Below, piece after piece: positions 34,575 to 43,686 of a DNA stretch of 64,000 nucleotides (positions are counted from its first letter, which is position 1; every line of letters starts with the position of its first letter). Position numbers and translations under genes: made by a program. The DNA lies in the NCBI RefSeq assembly GCF_019112525.1, contig NZ_CP077800.1:2480001-2544000 (forward strand), in the 5' to 3' direction. The stretch comes from Modestobacter sp. L9-4 (GTDB lineage Bacteria; Actinomycetota; Actinomycetes; Mycobacteriales; Geodermatophilaceae). The notes below the pieces were generated by a model. That model was not told the origin of the DNA. It saw only the letters and a program-made list of their open reading frames with translations, and did not search any database.

Positions 34575-34748
34575 TCAGGCGTAGACGATCGCGGCGCGGA
34601 CCTGCTCGACCAGCTCGGGCGGGACGGTGGTCAGCTCGTGGTCGGCCGTGGCGTGATCGGCGACCTGGGACAGCACGGCGCCGTCGTCGGGACCGGTGAA
34701 CGTACGGGTGCAACCGGGGACGACGTCCCCGCAGGCAAAGCTCTTCAT
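34575..34748 (-). CDS. DUF1059-family small protein
   Basis: 57 aa. Reads MKSFACGDVVPGCTRTFTGP at the N-terminus, the exact DUF1059 opening with the two conserved cysteines (C6, C13), then a DHATADHELTTVPPELVEQV helix. Function of the family is unknown; the Cys pair and a central His could bind metal. The ATG at 34748 and TGA at 34577 give a clean frame with strong similarity, so I treat it as a real short gene. Lies between the aldo/keto reductase terminator and the EAL gene, same strand as the latter, 59 bp downstream of it. Confidence 0.85.
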   Translation of the reverse strand: MKSFACGDVVPGCTRTFTGPDDGAVLSQVADHATADHELTTVPPELVEQVRAAIVYA

Positions 34749-34807
34749 CGAGACTCCGGGTGATCGGTGTCCTGGCCACCGGTCGGCGGTCAGGGGTCAG
34801 GGGCGCG

Positions 34808-35899
34808 TCAGCTGCCGGCCGCGGCCGCGGCCAGGTCCTCCACGCGCAGGAGGCCGACGACGGTGCCGGCGCGGTCGGTGCACAGCACCGGGTCGAAGCG
34901 GTGCGCGGGCCGGCGGGTGAGCGCGCGCTGCAGCGTCTCGGTGACCGGCGCCGACGGCGGCACCCGCAGCGAGACCGGGGCGCGGTAGGCGGTGTTGGTG
35001 CGCGGGTCGGCCAGCACCAGCTCGACCGGCACCCCGGCGTCGTCCACCACCACGTAGGGCGGCGGGGAGACGGTCCGGTCCCCGGCGTCGTGCTGGCGGA
35101 CCGGGCGCAGCAGGCTGGCGACGCTCTCGCTGAGCTGCGCGCGGGCGACCTGGGCGCGCACCAGCTGCACGACCTCGGGCGCGAGCGGGGCGAAGTGCGG
35201 GGTGGGGCGGCCGAACAGCCAGCCCTGGGCCAGCGGGACACCGAGCCGGGCGAACACGGCCAGCTCCCCGACGGTCTCGATGCCCTCGGCGAGCAGCCAG
35301 GCGTCGATCCGGCTGGTGAACGTGCCGACCATCTCCGCCAGCGCCGCCTTCACCGGGTCGGTGTCGGCGCCGGCGACCAGCGCCCGGTCGAGCTTGACCA
35401 GCTGGGGGCGCACCTCGGCCAGCTGCTGCAGGCCGGCGTAGCCGGAGCCCGCGTCGTCGATGGCGATGAGCGCGCCGCGGCCGCGCAGCAGGGCGGTCTG
35501 CTCGCGCAGGGCGGCGAGGTCGGGCGTGGGCATGTGCTCGGTCAGCTCGACGACGACGCGGCGCAGGGTGGCCGGCGCGGCGAGGGCGGCGGCGACGGGC
35601 GCGGTGCCGAGCAGGTGCGGGCTGACGTTGACGGTGAGGAAGGTGTCCGGCGGCAGGTCCGGCAGCGCGGCCAGCGCCTTGCGCAGCGCCAGTGCCTCGA
35701 GCTCCGCACCGAGACCGGCCTCGTGGGCGGCGGCGAACCAGACGTCGGGCGCGGCGGTGCCGGGGAAGCGGGCCAGCGCCTCGTAGCCGGCGATGGTGGC
35801 CCCGGCCAGGTCGACGATGGGCTGGAACACGACGGTCAGGTCGTCCTCGCCGGCGAGCAGCGGGCGGCAGTCCCAGCGGTCGGGGAGGGTCGCGGTCAC
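34808..35899 (-). CDS. EAL-domain c-di-GMP phosphodiesterase with C-terminal CBS-like region
   Basis: About 363 aa. EAL domain at residues 20-235: YEALARF (the EAL signature), TVNVSPHLL, VVVELTEHM, AIDDAGSGYAGLQQL (the DD metal pair), LVKLDRAL and LLAEGIET, ending QGWLFGRP. All main metal- and substrate-binding positions are present, so hydrolysis of c-di-GMP to pGpG is likely. Residues 250-363 resemble a CBS pair (PVSLRVPPSAPVTETLQRAL, then GTVVGLLRVEDLAAAA), a possible nucleotide sensor. Start uncertain: GTG at 35899 has AGGAGG very close; GTG at 35920 would add seven residues. Divergent from the SpoIIE gene. Confidence 0.88.
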   Translation of the reverse strand: MTATLPDRWDCRPLLAGEDDLTVVFQPIVDLAGATIAGYEALARFPGTAAPDVWFAAAHEAGLGAELEALALRKALAALPDLPPDTFLTVNVSPHLLGTAPVAAALAAPATLRRVVVELTEHMPTPDLAALREQTALLRGRGALIAIDDAGSGYAGLQQLAEVRPQLVKLDRALVAGADTDPVKAALAEMVGTFTSRIDAWLLAEGIETVGELAVFARLGVPLAQGWLFGRPTPHFAPLAPEVVQLVRAQVARAQLSESVASLLRPVRQHDAGDRTVSPPPYVVVDDAGVPVELVLADPRTNTAYRAPVSLRVPPSAPVTETLQRALTRRPAHRFDPVLCTDRAGTVVGLLRVEDLAAAAAGS

Positions 35900-36041
35900 C
35901 TCCTCCTGATCGGGTGCCACGCGGCGGTGCTTGAGCGAGGAGTTCGGTGTCGCGCCGCCGATCTGCCAGCATGGGCACTGCCGGCGCCCCGCACGCCGGC
36001 CGGAACCGGCTCGCGCCGGGGGACAGGGGAGGTGGACGGCC

Positions 36042-38876
36042 GTGCCACCGAGCGCCGGGGCCCTCCCCGACCCGCTGACCGACGCGCACCGGGTCGCGGC
36101 GGCCCGCCGGCTGCTGGAGGAGGCGGCCGGCCCGGCCGCCTTCGACCGGCTGTCGGCCCTGGCCGCCCGGCTGGTCGGCGCCGCCCACGCGAAGGTCACC
36201 CTCTTCACCGACTCCGACGTCGTCGTCGGGGGGCACGGTCTGCCCGCCGGCGTGGTCGGCGGCCCCGCCCTGCTGACCGGGGGCTTCTCCGCCCTCGTCG
36301 TCCGGACCGGTGCCCCGCTCGACGTGCCGGAGGCCGGTGCGGACCCGCGGGTGGCGCACCTGCCCGCGGTCGGGTCGGGGCAGGTCCAGGCCTACCTCGG
36401 GGTGCCGCTGGTGGCGGCGTCCGGGCACGTGGTGGGGGTGCTGGCCGTCTACGCCCCGCAGCCGTGCAGCTGGTCGCCCGACGCCCCGGAGCTGCTGGAC
36501 CAGCTGGCCGCCTCGGTCATCGCCGAGCTGGAGCTCTCCGCCACCCGGTCGGCGATGGGCGCGTCGCTGGCCCGCCTGGACATCGCCCTGGAGGCGGCCT
36601 CGGTGGGCACCTGGGACCGCGACCTGCGCGCCGGCGTCGTCCACTGGGACGAGCGCAACTCGGCGATCTTCGGCCTGGACGGCGCCCGGACGCTCACCGC
36701 GGACGAGGACCTGATGAGCCGGATCCACCCCGACGACCACGAGCCGGTCGAGGCGGCGATGCGCGCGGCGCTGGCCGGCAGCGGCGAGTTCACCGTCGAG
36801 ATGCGGGTGCTGCGGCCCGACGGCGGTGAGCGCTGGACGATCTCCCGCGGCCGGGTGGTGCGCGACCCGCGCGGCGAGCCGGTGCGGCTGGTGGGCACCA
36901 CCGTCGACGTCACCGACGCCCGCGAGGCCCAGGCGCGGCGGCTGTCGGCGGTGCAGCGCGCGGCGGCGATCGCCGAGGTGGCCGCCCAGCTGGCCAACGC
37001 CGAGCGGATGGACCAGCTCGCCGAGGTGGCGCTGCGCGGCTGCGCGGCCGTGCTCGGCGCCGACGGCAGCGCGCTGGCCGCCTTCGACGTCGGCGGCGGC
37101 CCGCTGCGGCTGCACCTGACCAGCCGCCTGGTCGACGCGGTCGCCACCGGCGCCGACGTCGACCTGCCGGCCGGTGGCGTGGAGATCGAGCTGGACGACG
37201 AGCTGCCCACCCAGTGGGTGGCCCGGCACGGCGAGCGGGTGCTGCTGGCCGACCGGGCGGAGGCGGTGGCCCGCTTCCCGCGGATGGCCGAGATCGGCGA
37301 CCTGGTCAGCGTCCGCGCCCTGGCCGCCCTGCCGCTGCGCGTCGAGGGCCGGGTGCTGGGCAGCTTCGTCGCCGTCTGGGGTGCCGACCGCGCCTTCGCC
37401 GACGAGGACGTCGAGCTGCTGGAGGCGCTCACCGCGCAGATGGGGCTGAGCGTCTCGCGGCTGCAGGCCGACGCCGAGCGCGACGCCGCGGTCGAGGCCC
37501 TGCGGGCGGCCAACGCGCGGCTGGAGCTGCTCGCCGAGGCCGGGCGGGTGCTGTCGGACACCCTGGAGATCACCGAGCAGCTGGGCCGGCTCGCCGGGCT
37601 GGTGGTGCCGGCGCTCGGTGACTGGTGCTGGGTGGTGGTGCCCGACGAGCACGGCCGGATGCGCCAGCTGGCCTCCGCGCACCGCGAGCCCGCCCGCAAC
37701 GCCGAGCTGGCCGCCTACGTGCGCGCCATGGTCGCCGGCATCACCGACGCCGCGGCCGCCCGGGTGGTCACCCGCACCGGGCGCCCGCTCGTGGTCGGTG
37801 CGCTGGACGCCGAGTACGTGCAGCGGGCGCTGCCCGACCCCGTGGCCCAGCAGATGCTGGCCCGGCTCGCGCCGGGCTCGGGCGTCGTCGTCCCGCTGGC
37901 CGCCCGGGGGCGGACCCTCGGGGCGCTGGGCATCTACCGGGACGCCGAGCGCGGCCGGCACACCGACGCCGAGCTGGACACCGCGCTGGAGGTGGGCCGG
38001 CGGGCCGGGGTGGCGCTGCAGCAGGCCCAGCTGTTCGGCCAGCAGCGCCAGCTGGCGGAGGTGCTGCAGCGCAGCATGCTCACCGCGCCGCCGGCGCCGG
38101 ACCACTGCGAGATCGCCGTCCGCTACGTGCCGGCCGCCGCCGGCGCGGAGGTGGGCGGTGACTGGTACGACGCGTTCGTGCAGCCCGACGGCGCGACGAT
38201 GCTGGTCATCGGCGACGTGGTCGGCCACGACAGCGGGGCCGCGGCGGCGATGGGCCAGCTGCGCGGGCTGCTGCGCGGCATCGGCCACCACACCGGCGGC
38301 ACCCCCGCCGAGGTGCTGACCGGCCTGGACCGCGCCGGCATCGGGCTGGACCTGGACACCCTGGCCACCGCGCTGGTCGCCCGCCTGGAGCAGGACGCCC
38401 CGGAGCTGGCCAAGGACGAGACGCGCGTCCGCTGGTCGACCGCCGGGCACCCGCCGCCGGTGCTCATCGCCGCCGACGGCACCGTCAGCCTGCTCGACTG
38501 CCAGGACCCCGACCTGCTGCTGGGCGTCGACCCGGCGAGCCCGCGCCACGACCGGGTGGCCACGATCGGCCGGGGCGGCACGCTGCTGCTCTACACGGAC
38601 GGCCTCGTCGAGCGCCGCGACCGCGACCTGGACGCCGGCATCGCCGAGCTGTGCCGGGTGCTCGGCGGGCTGGCCCACCTCCCGCTGCAGCAGCTCTGCG
38701 ACCGGCTGCTGGAGCAGATGTACCTGCCCGACACCGAGGACGACGTGGCGCTGCTGGCCGTGCGGGTGCACCCGCAGGACGAGCCGCGACCGCCGGAGGC
38801 CGGCCCGCAGGTCGTGCCACCGGGCATCCCCGCCGCGCCGCCGGTCGTCCCGGGTGCGGGCGCCGAGCTGGGCTGA
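36042..38876 (+). CDS. GAF-PAS-GAF-GAF-SpoIIE (PP2C-type) serine phosphatase
   Basis: 944 aa, cytosolic. Order: GAF (about 20-165), PAS (about 175-300, VGTWDRDLRAGVVHWDERN, HPDDHEPVEAAM), GAF (310-480), GAF (490-670) and a C-terminal SpoIIE/RsbU PP2C phosphatase (685-915). The phosphatase shows LAEVLQRSMLTAPPAP, AEVGGDWYDAF, VIGDVVGHDSGAAAAMGQLR, STAGHPPPVLI, LLLYTDGLVERR and EDDVALLAVR, with the metal-binding aspartates in place. Such proteins dephosphorylate anti-anti-sigma factors; none is encoded nearby, nor an HATPase kinase, so targets are elsewhere. GTG at 36042 after GGGGAGG. Six bp from the converging TRIC gene. Confidence 0.93.
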   Translation: MPPSAGALPDPLTDAHRVAAARRLLEEAAGPAAFDRLSALAARLVGAAHAKVTLFTDSDVVVGGHGLPAGVVGGPALLTGGFSALVVRTGAPLDVPEAGADPRVAHLPAVGSGQVQAYLGVPLVAASGHVVGVLAVYAPQPCSWSPDAPELLDQLAASVIAELELSATRSAMGASLARLDIALEAASVGTWDRDLRAGVVHWDERNSAIFGLDGARTLTADEDLMSRIHPDDHEPVEAAMRAALAGSGEFTVEMRVLRPDGGERWTISRGRVVRDPRGEPVRLVGTTVDVTDAREAQARRLSAVQRAAAIAEVAAQLANAERMDQLAEVALRGCAAVLGADGSALAAFDVGGGPLRLHLTSRLVDAVATGADVDLPAGGVEIELDDELPTQWVARHGERVLLADRAEAVARFPRMAEIGDLVSVRALAALPLRVEGRVLGSFVAVWGADRAFADEDVELLEALTAQMGLSVSRLQADAERDAAVEALRAANARLELLAEAGRVLSDTLEITEQLGRLAGLVVPALGDWCWVVVPDEHGRMRQLASAHREPARNAELAAYVRAMVAGITDAAAARVVTRTGRPLVVGALDAEYVQRALPDPVAQQMLARLAPGSGVVVPLAARGRTLGALGIYRDAERGRHTDAELDTALEVGRRAGVALQQAQLFGQQRQLAEVLQRSMLTAPPAPDHCEIAVRYVPAAAGAEVGGDWYDAFVQPDGATMLVIGDVVGHDSGAAAAMGQLRGLLRGIGHHTGGTPAEVLTGLDRAGIGLDLDTLATALVARLEQDAPELAKDETRVRWSTAGHPPPVLIAADGTVSLLDCQDPDLLLGVDPASPRHDRVATIGRGGTLLLYTDGLVERRDRDLDAGIAELCRVLGGLAHLPLQQLCDRLLEQMYLPDTEDDVALLAVRVHPQDEPRPPEAGPQVVPPGIPAAPPVVPGAGAELG

Positions 38877-38882
38877 GCCCGC

Positions 38883-39587
38883 TCAGCGGCGACGGCGCCG
38901 CCGGGCCCGGGTCGACCGCTGCTCGCGGCGCAGGCGGGCGCGCTCGGCCAGGTCGACGGCGACCGGGGCCTCCCAGCCCCGTTCCACCGACAGCACGCGC
39001 AGCCCGGCGACGAGCACGATCACCACCGCGGCCACCGGCAGCGGCGGCAGCCCGGCCGGCCCGGCCAGCACGGTGAGCGCGGTGGCGCCCAGCAGCGCGG
39101 CGACGGCGTTGTACGGCCCCGGCTGGACGATGTCGGCGCGCTGGGCGAGCAGCACGTCGCGGATCACCGCCCCGCCGACCGCGGTGAGCGTGCCGATGAA
39201 CACCACCGAGGCGCTGGGCAGCCCGGCGAGCTGCGCCTTCTGTGCCCCGATCACGGTGAAGAACCCCAGCGTGACGGCGTCCAGCCCGACCAGCAGCCGG
39301 TTGAACCGGGACAGCCAGCCGGAGAACCAGAACGTCACCGCGGCGGTGATCGCCACGGTGGGCAGGTAGGCGGTGTTGGTCAGCGCGACCGGCGGCCCCT
39401 CGGCCAGCAGGACGTCGCGGATCAGCCCGCCGCCCAGCCCGGTGCTGACCGCCAGCAGCAGGACGCCGGAGACGGCGAAGCCCTCGCGCGCGGCGAGCAG
39501 CCCGCCGGTCAGCGCCCCGATGACGATCGCGACCAGGTCGACCGCGGCCGGCACGTGCAGGCCCTCCGTCGCCGCCACCAGTTCCAC
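38883..39587 (-). CDS. TRIC/UPF0126 family cation channel
   Basis: 234 aa, seven predicted helices in two repeats, each with the glycine-rich kinked motif: GLGGGLIRDVLLAEGPPVAL and VGGAVIRDVLLAQRADI. This is the bacterial TRIC (trimeric intracellular cation) channel family. The C-terminal tail is very basic (RLRREQRSTRARRRRRR), a cytoplasmic feature. Physiological ion and role unknown. GTG start at 39587. Confidence 0.9.
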   Translation of the reverse strand: MELVAATEGLHVPAAVDLVAIVIGALTGGLLAAREGFAVSGVLLLAVSTGLGGGLIRDVLLAEGPPVALTNTAYLPTVAITAAVTFWFSGWLSRFNRLLVGLDAVTLGFFTVIGAQKAQLAGLPSASVVFIGTLTAVGGAVIRDVLLAQRADIVQPGPYNAVAALLGATALTVLAGPAGLPPLPVAAVVIVLVAGLRVLSVERGWEAPVAVDLAERARLRREQRSTRARRRRRR

Positions 39588-39934
39588 AGCCGCACATCAT
39601 CCCGGTTCCCCGCGCGTGCCCCCGGCCCGCCCGTGCGTCCTGCGATCTCGTGGTCACCGGGGCTTGGAGGCCACGAGATCGCCGGACCGATCCCGTGAGA
39701 CGCCGTGGGACGACCTGCGGTGTCGCAGTGAGCGAGCGCCCCCTCACCAGCCGTCACAGTCAACTTGTTAACGTGACTCACTGCACAACCAATGCACAGG
39801 GAGAGGGGAGCGGCTCCCCGGCAGACGTACTGCCGGTCCACAGCCGCCGCACGGTGCGACCCCGTCCGGGGCAGGACCCGGGGCCGGTGTCCGCAGCACG
39901 GCCCGCACGTCCCCCCGAACGAGATGGACTGACG
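39588..39934. other. 347-bp divergent spacer TRIC / GH3
   Basis: No gene. Holds a copy of the dispersed palindrome (39640-39682), a less GC-rich patch with GTCAACTTGTTAACGTGAC (39758-39776) that is a candidate promoter or operator of the GH3 gene, and the palindrome CCGGCAG-ACGTA-CTGCCGG (39818-39836) in the GH3 leader. Confidence 0.5.
39640..39682. repeat. Dispersed intergenic palindrome, copy 2
   Basis: CTGCGATCTCGTGG (39640-39653) and CCACGAGATCGC (39671-39682). Located in a divergent promoter region, so this copy cannot be a terminator for either flanking gene. Confidence 0.8.
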
Positions 39935-42900
39935 ATGAAGTCACCTGTCACACGTCGCCGCACGCACGTCGGCGCGCTCCTCACGACGGCGGTGCTGTCC
40001 GCGGGCCTCGTCGCCCCGGCCGCCGCGCTCGCGGCACCGCCGCCGGCGGCCCCCGCGGCCACCCCGGTCCTCGCCGCCTTCCGCGACACCTCGCTGTCCT
40101 TCGAGGCGCGGGCCGCGGACCTGGTCTCGCGCATGACCCGGCTGGAGAAGATCCAGCAGTTCCGCGCCGAGCGGCAGCAGAACGCCACCGTCGCCCCCGC
40201 GATCCCGCGCCTCGGCGTGGCCGCGTACGACTACTGGAACGAGGCGCTGCACGGCGTCGCCCGTGCGGCGGAGGACAGGGACCACCTGCTCAACCAGGGT
40301 GGCGAGGCCACCGAGTTCCCCACGGGCCTGGGCATCGCCGCCACCTGGAACCCGGAGCTGGTGAAGCGGATGGCGTCGGCGACCTCGGACGAGGCGCGCG
40401 CCATGAACAACTTCACCTCCCCGGGCGTCGCCGCGGCCAACAAGGGCCTCACCTACTGGTCGCCCACGATCAACATGGACCGCGACCCGCGCTGGGGCCG
40501 CGCCGAGGAGACCTACGGCGAGGACCCCTTCCTCACCTCCGCGATCGGCGGGCAGTTCGTCGTCGGCATGCAGGGCGAGGACCAGAAGTACCTCAAGACG
40601 GTCGCCACGCCGAAGCACTACCTGGCCAACAACTCCGAGAACAACCGGCACACCGGCAGCTCGAACGTCACCGAGAACGAGCTGCGCGAGTACTACACGC
40701 CGGCCTTCGCCGCGCTGGTGGGCGAGTACGGCGCCGGGTCGCTGATGACCTCCTACAACGAGGTCAACGGCACGCCGGTCTCGGCCAGCAAGGAGCTGGT
40801 GGAGGACCTGGCGCGGCGCACGTTCGGCTTCAAGGGCGCCGTCGTGAGCGACTGCGACGCCGTCCGCGACGTGTGGCAGACGTCCAACCACAACTGGACC
40901 CCGCCGGGCGCCGCCGCACCGCTCACCGCACCGGAGGCCGTGGCCTGGACGCTCAAGACCGGCGTCGACCTCGACTGCATGGACCAGGACTACCCAACCC
41001 ACCTCGAGAACTCCTACGCCCAGGGGAACGTCACCGAGGCCGACATGGACGTCTCGCTGACCCGCACGTTCACCCTGCGCATGCGGACGGGCGAGTTCGA
41101 CCCGGCCGGGCAGGTGCCGTGGCGGAACGACGACTACACGATCGACAAGCAGGTCTCCAGCCCCGAGCACCTCGCCGTGGCGCGGCAGCTGAGCGAGGAG
41201 GCCGTCGTCCTGCTGAAGAACGACGCCCCGGCCGCCGGGAGCGCCCCGGCGCTGCCGCTGACGAAGGAGGACGCCGACAGCGTCGTCGTCGTCGGGCCGC
41301 TGGCCACCACCGAGGTGCACGGCGACTACTCGCCGACCCGCGTCGCCGAGCACTCCAACGCGCTGCAGGGCATCGAGAAGGCGGTGCAGGCGAGCAACCC
41401 GGGCGCGAAGGTCACCTACATCTCCGGCATGAACAAGACGGGCCTGGAGAACAAGCGCAAGCCGACCATCGGGACGTCGGTCGCACCGGCCGCCGGTCAG
41501 GCCGCCACGCCCGCGGCCGTGCGGTTCCTCGACTCCACCGGCAAGGAGCTCGGCCGGGTGAGCCCGGAGACGATCCTGCGCAGCCACATGTTCTCCGGCT
41601 GGCGCGGTGTGCAGCCGTGGAGCAACCCGGCGACCGCCTACAACAGCATGCAGACGCTCGGTGCGTGGAACGGCTGGTTCGGCGCCGACGTCCAGGTCCC
41701 GGCCGGGACCGCCAGCGTCGAGGTCCGGCAGTCCGGCGCCACCTCCACGCTCGAGGGTGGCCGCTTCGACGTCCGGGTCGGCTCGCGTGACGGCGCGGTC
41801 ATCGGCTCGGTGCCGGCCACCGGCGCCACGGCGTCCACGGCGTTCAAGGGCTCCGAGGGCGCGCAGACGCTGTACTTCGTCTACGAGAACGACTCCTTCA
41901 CGCCCCAGCTCACGCCGGCGGAGGAGCAGACCATCCGCGACGCGGACGCGGTCGTGACCTACGTGGGCACCATCGCGGGCAACAACTCGACCACCCCGGC
42001 CATCACGGGCAACCCCTCGGACTCCTCCGAGGACGAGGACCGGCCCGACATCGAGCTGCCCCGTGGCCAGGCCGACCTGGTCAGCAAGGTCGCCGGGCTC
42101 AACCCGCGCACGGTGGCCTGGATCCAGTCGGTCAGCACCGTCGACATCGAGCCCTTCAAGGACTCCGCCGCGGCGATCGTGTGGTCGACCTACAACGGCA
42201 TGTACCAGGGCGACACGGTGGGCCGGGTCCTCTTCGGTGCCGTCAACCCCAGCGGCAAGCTGCCGTTCACGCAGTACTCCGACATCGACCAGCTCGCGGA
42301 CACCCGCGACTACGTGATGACCCCCACCGACGGGCGCAACGGGCGCAGCTACCAGTACTTCACCGGTGACGTCACCTACCCGTTCGGCCACGGGCTCTCG
42401 TACTCGCAGTTCGAGTACTCGAACCTCAAGGTGCCCATGCACGCCGACCCGGACGACACGGTGACCGCCACCGTCGACGTGCGCAACACCTCGGCCGTCG
42501 ACGGCTCCGAGGTCGTGCAGGCGTACGTGTCCTCGCCCAAGGCGAAGGACGCGACGCGGCCCGACGCCCAGCTGAAGAGCTTCGAGAAGGTCTTCGTGCC
42601 CGCCGGTCAGACCCGCAAGGTGTCGCTGGAGATCAAGGGCCAGGACCTGTGGTTCTGGGACGCCAAGGCCGACCGCAAGACCTGGGACCTGGGCCGGTGG
42701 ACGGTGCGGGTGGGGTCGTCCTCCGACGCCACGAAGGCGCTGAGCACCACGTTCACGCTCGGCGGTGCGCTCAAGCCCGGCATCGGTGTCGTGGCCGCGG
42801 TGCCCGACGGCGTGGTGCTCAACACCGCGACGCCGGACAACGCGATCCACGCGAACCTCTCGGCGACGCGGGACGACGACTCGTTCTACGACCTGAAGTA

Positions 42901-43354
42901 CTTCAACGTCCAGTACAAGAGCTCCGACCCGAAGGTCGCGAAGGTGGACCGGACCGGTGCGGTCAAGCCGGTCGGTGCCGGCGTCGCGACGATCACCGCC
43001 ACGGTGGTCGCCGAGGGTGACACGCAGTCGACCACCTTCCCGGTGGTCGTGCGCAACGGTGCCCTGGTGGACGGCGACGTGACGCTCCACGACCACCTGG
43101 TGTCCTTCGCGGACAGCGACGTCCGGCTGCAGGACGCGCGGCGTGGGGTGGCGCTGAAGGCGGCGCTCACCCCGGCGGCCCAGGGCGTGACGTACACGTA
43201 CCGGCTGGCGCTCAACGAGGACAACACCGCGGGGGCGACGGTGACCGCCGACGGGCGGATCACGGCCACCCAGCGTGGCGTGGTCCGGGTGACCGTGGTG
43301 GCCGACCTGGCCGGCGTGAAGTACTCGCGGACGGCGACCGTGACGGTCAGCTAG
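39935..43354 (+). CDS. Secreted GH3 beta-glucosidase/beta-xylosidase with extra C-terminal domains
   Basis: 1139 aa. Signal peptide 1-33 (RRRTHVGALLTTAVLS, AAALAA). GH3 N-domain about 50-370, with YWNEALHGVARA, WSPTINMDRDPRWGR, KHYLANN and nucleophile Asp306 in VVSDCDAV, a form typical of xylosidase/glucosidase GH3 enzymes. The GH3 C-domain is interrupted by a carbohydrate-binding-like beta insert (about 515-650: LGAWNGWFGADVQVPAGTAS), then YPFGHGLSYSQFEYSNLKV leads into a fibronectin-III-like domain. A bacterial Ig-like (Big_2) domain lies at about 970-1045 (SSDPKVAKVDRTGAVKPVGA), followed by a further beta domain. No LAxTG anchor. Likely degrades plant xylan-type oligosaccharides outside the cell. 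Strong terminator after the stop. Confidence 0.92.
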   Translation: MKSPVTRRRTHVGALLTTAVLSAGLVAPAAALAAPPPAAPAATPVLAAFRDTSLSFEARAADLVSRMTRLEKIQQFRAERQQNATVAPAIPRLGVAAYDYWNEALHGVARAAEDRDHLLNQGGEATEFPTGLGIAATWNPELVKRMASATSDEARAMNNFTSPGVAAANKGLTYWSPTINMDRDPRWGRAEETYGEDPFLTSAIGGQFVVGMQGEDQKYLKTVATPKHYLANNSENNRHTGSSNVTENELREYYTPAFAALVGEYGAGSLMTSYNEVNGTPVSASKELVEDLARRTFGFKGAVVSDCDAVRDVWQTSNHNWTPPGAAAPLTAPEAVAWTLKTGVDLDCMDQDYPTHLENSYAQGNVTEADMDVSLTRTFTLRMRTGEFDPAGQVPWRNDDYTIDKQVSSPEHLAVARQLSEEAVVLLKNDAPAAGSAPALPLTKEDADSVVVVGPLATTEVHGDYSPTRVAEHSNALQGIEKAVQASNPGAKVTYISGMNKTGLENKRKPTIGTSVAPAAGQAATPAAVRFLDSTGKELGRVSPETILRSHMFSGWRGVQPWSNPATAYNSMQTLGAWNGWFGADVQVPAGTASVEVRQSGATSTLEGGRFDVRVGSRDGAVIGSVPATGATASTAFKGSEGAQTLYFVYENDSFTPQLTPAEEQTIRDADAVVTYVGTIAGNNSTTPAITGNPSDSSEDEDRPDIELPRGQADLVSKVAGLNPRTVAWIQSVSTVDIEPFKDSAAAIVWSTYNGMYQGDTVGRVLFGAVNPSGKLPFTQYSDIDQLADTRDYVMTPTDGRNGRSYQYFTGDVTYPFGHGLSYSQFEYSNLKVPMHADPDDTVTATVDVRNTSAVDGSEVVQAYVSSPKAKDATRPDAQLKSFEKVFVPAGQTRKVSLEIKGQDLWFWDAKADRKTWDLGRWTVRVGSSSDATKALSTTFTLGGALKPGIGVVAAVPDGVVLNTATPDNAIHANLSATRDDDSFYDLKYFNVQYKSSDPKVAKVDRTGAVKPVGAGVATITATVVAEGDTQSTTFPVVVRNGALVDGDVTLHDHLVSFADSDVRLQDARRGVALKAALTPAAQGVTYTYRLALNEDNTAGATVTADGRITATQRGVVRVTVVADLAGVKYSRTATVTVS

Positions 43355-43370
43355 CAGTTCCTGCGCGACC

Positions 43371-43416
43371 GGGGCCACTGCCCCGGTGCCCTCGCGGGCA
43401 CCGGGGTGGTGGCCCC
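43371..43416 (+). terminator. Terminator of the GH3 gene
   Basis: 21-nt arms GGGGCCACTGCCCCGGTGCCC (43371-43391, given in parts as GGGGCCACTG and CCCCGGTGCCC) and GGGCACCGGGGTGGTGGCCCC region (43396-43416); 19 of 21 positions pair, TCGC loop. Confidence 0.85.
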
Positions 43417-43420
43417 TCCT

Positions 43421-43570
43421 GCGTCCCGGGCCCTTCCCGCAGCCGGCCCTTCCCGCAGCCGGGCCCGTCCCGCACCCGGGCCCGTCCTGCTCCCGGGCCC
43501 GTCCTGCTCCCGGACCCCCTGGTCCCGGGCCCCCCTGCTCCCGGTCCCCTCCCGCATCCCGCGCCCGGCC
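43421..43570. repeat. GC-rich imperfect minisatellite
   Basis: About nine degenerate copies of a 15-18-bp unit close to CCGGGCCCGTCCTGCTC, varying to CCCGGGCCCTTCCCGCAG. Probably arose by slippage; no function visible. Confidence 0.7.
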
Positions 43571-43582
43571 CTGTGCCCACGA

Positions 43583-43634
43583 GTTCTGCGATCTGGTGGC
43601 CCACCTGACCTGAGAAGCCACGAGATCGCAGAAC
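43583..43634. repeat. Dispersed intergenic palindrome, copy 3
   Basis: GTTCTGCGATCTGGTGGC (43583-43600) and GCCACGAGATCGCAGAAC (43617-43634), 17 of 18 positions complementary. Longest copy of the three. Confidence 0.85.
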
Positions 43635-43686
43635 TCACCGGCGCGCTGAGGGGCGCGAGCGGCCACTCGCGCTCTCGGGAGGCCTA

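Larger units (their letters stand above)
43355..43686. other. 332-bp gene-free convergent spacer
   Basis: Between the GH3 stop and the acyl-CoA dehydrogenase stop. Contents in order: terminator hairpin (43371-43416), a GC-rich imperfect tandem array (43421-43570) and a third copy of the dispersed palindrome (43583-43634). Open frames across the array are Gly/Pro/Arg-only and not credible genes. Confidence 0.7.

Noticed and set aside
34797..38771. Antisense open frame of more than 1,300 codons opposite the SpoIIE phosphatase
   Set aside because: Shadow of a high-GC gene. Its composition is Gly/Arg/Gln/His-rich without motifs, while the other strand encodes a complete, motif-rich phosphatase.
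43421..43570. Tandem GC-rich units as a CRISPR or a collagen-like gene
   Set aside because: Units are contiguous without spacers and the frames lack start signals.
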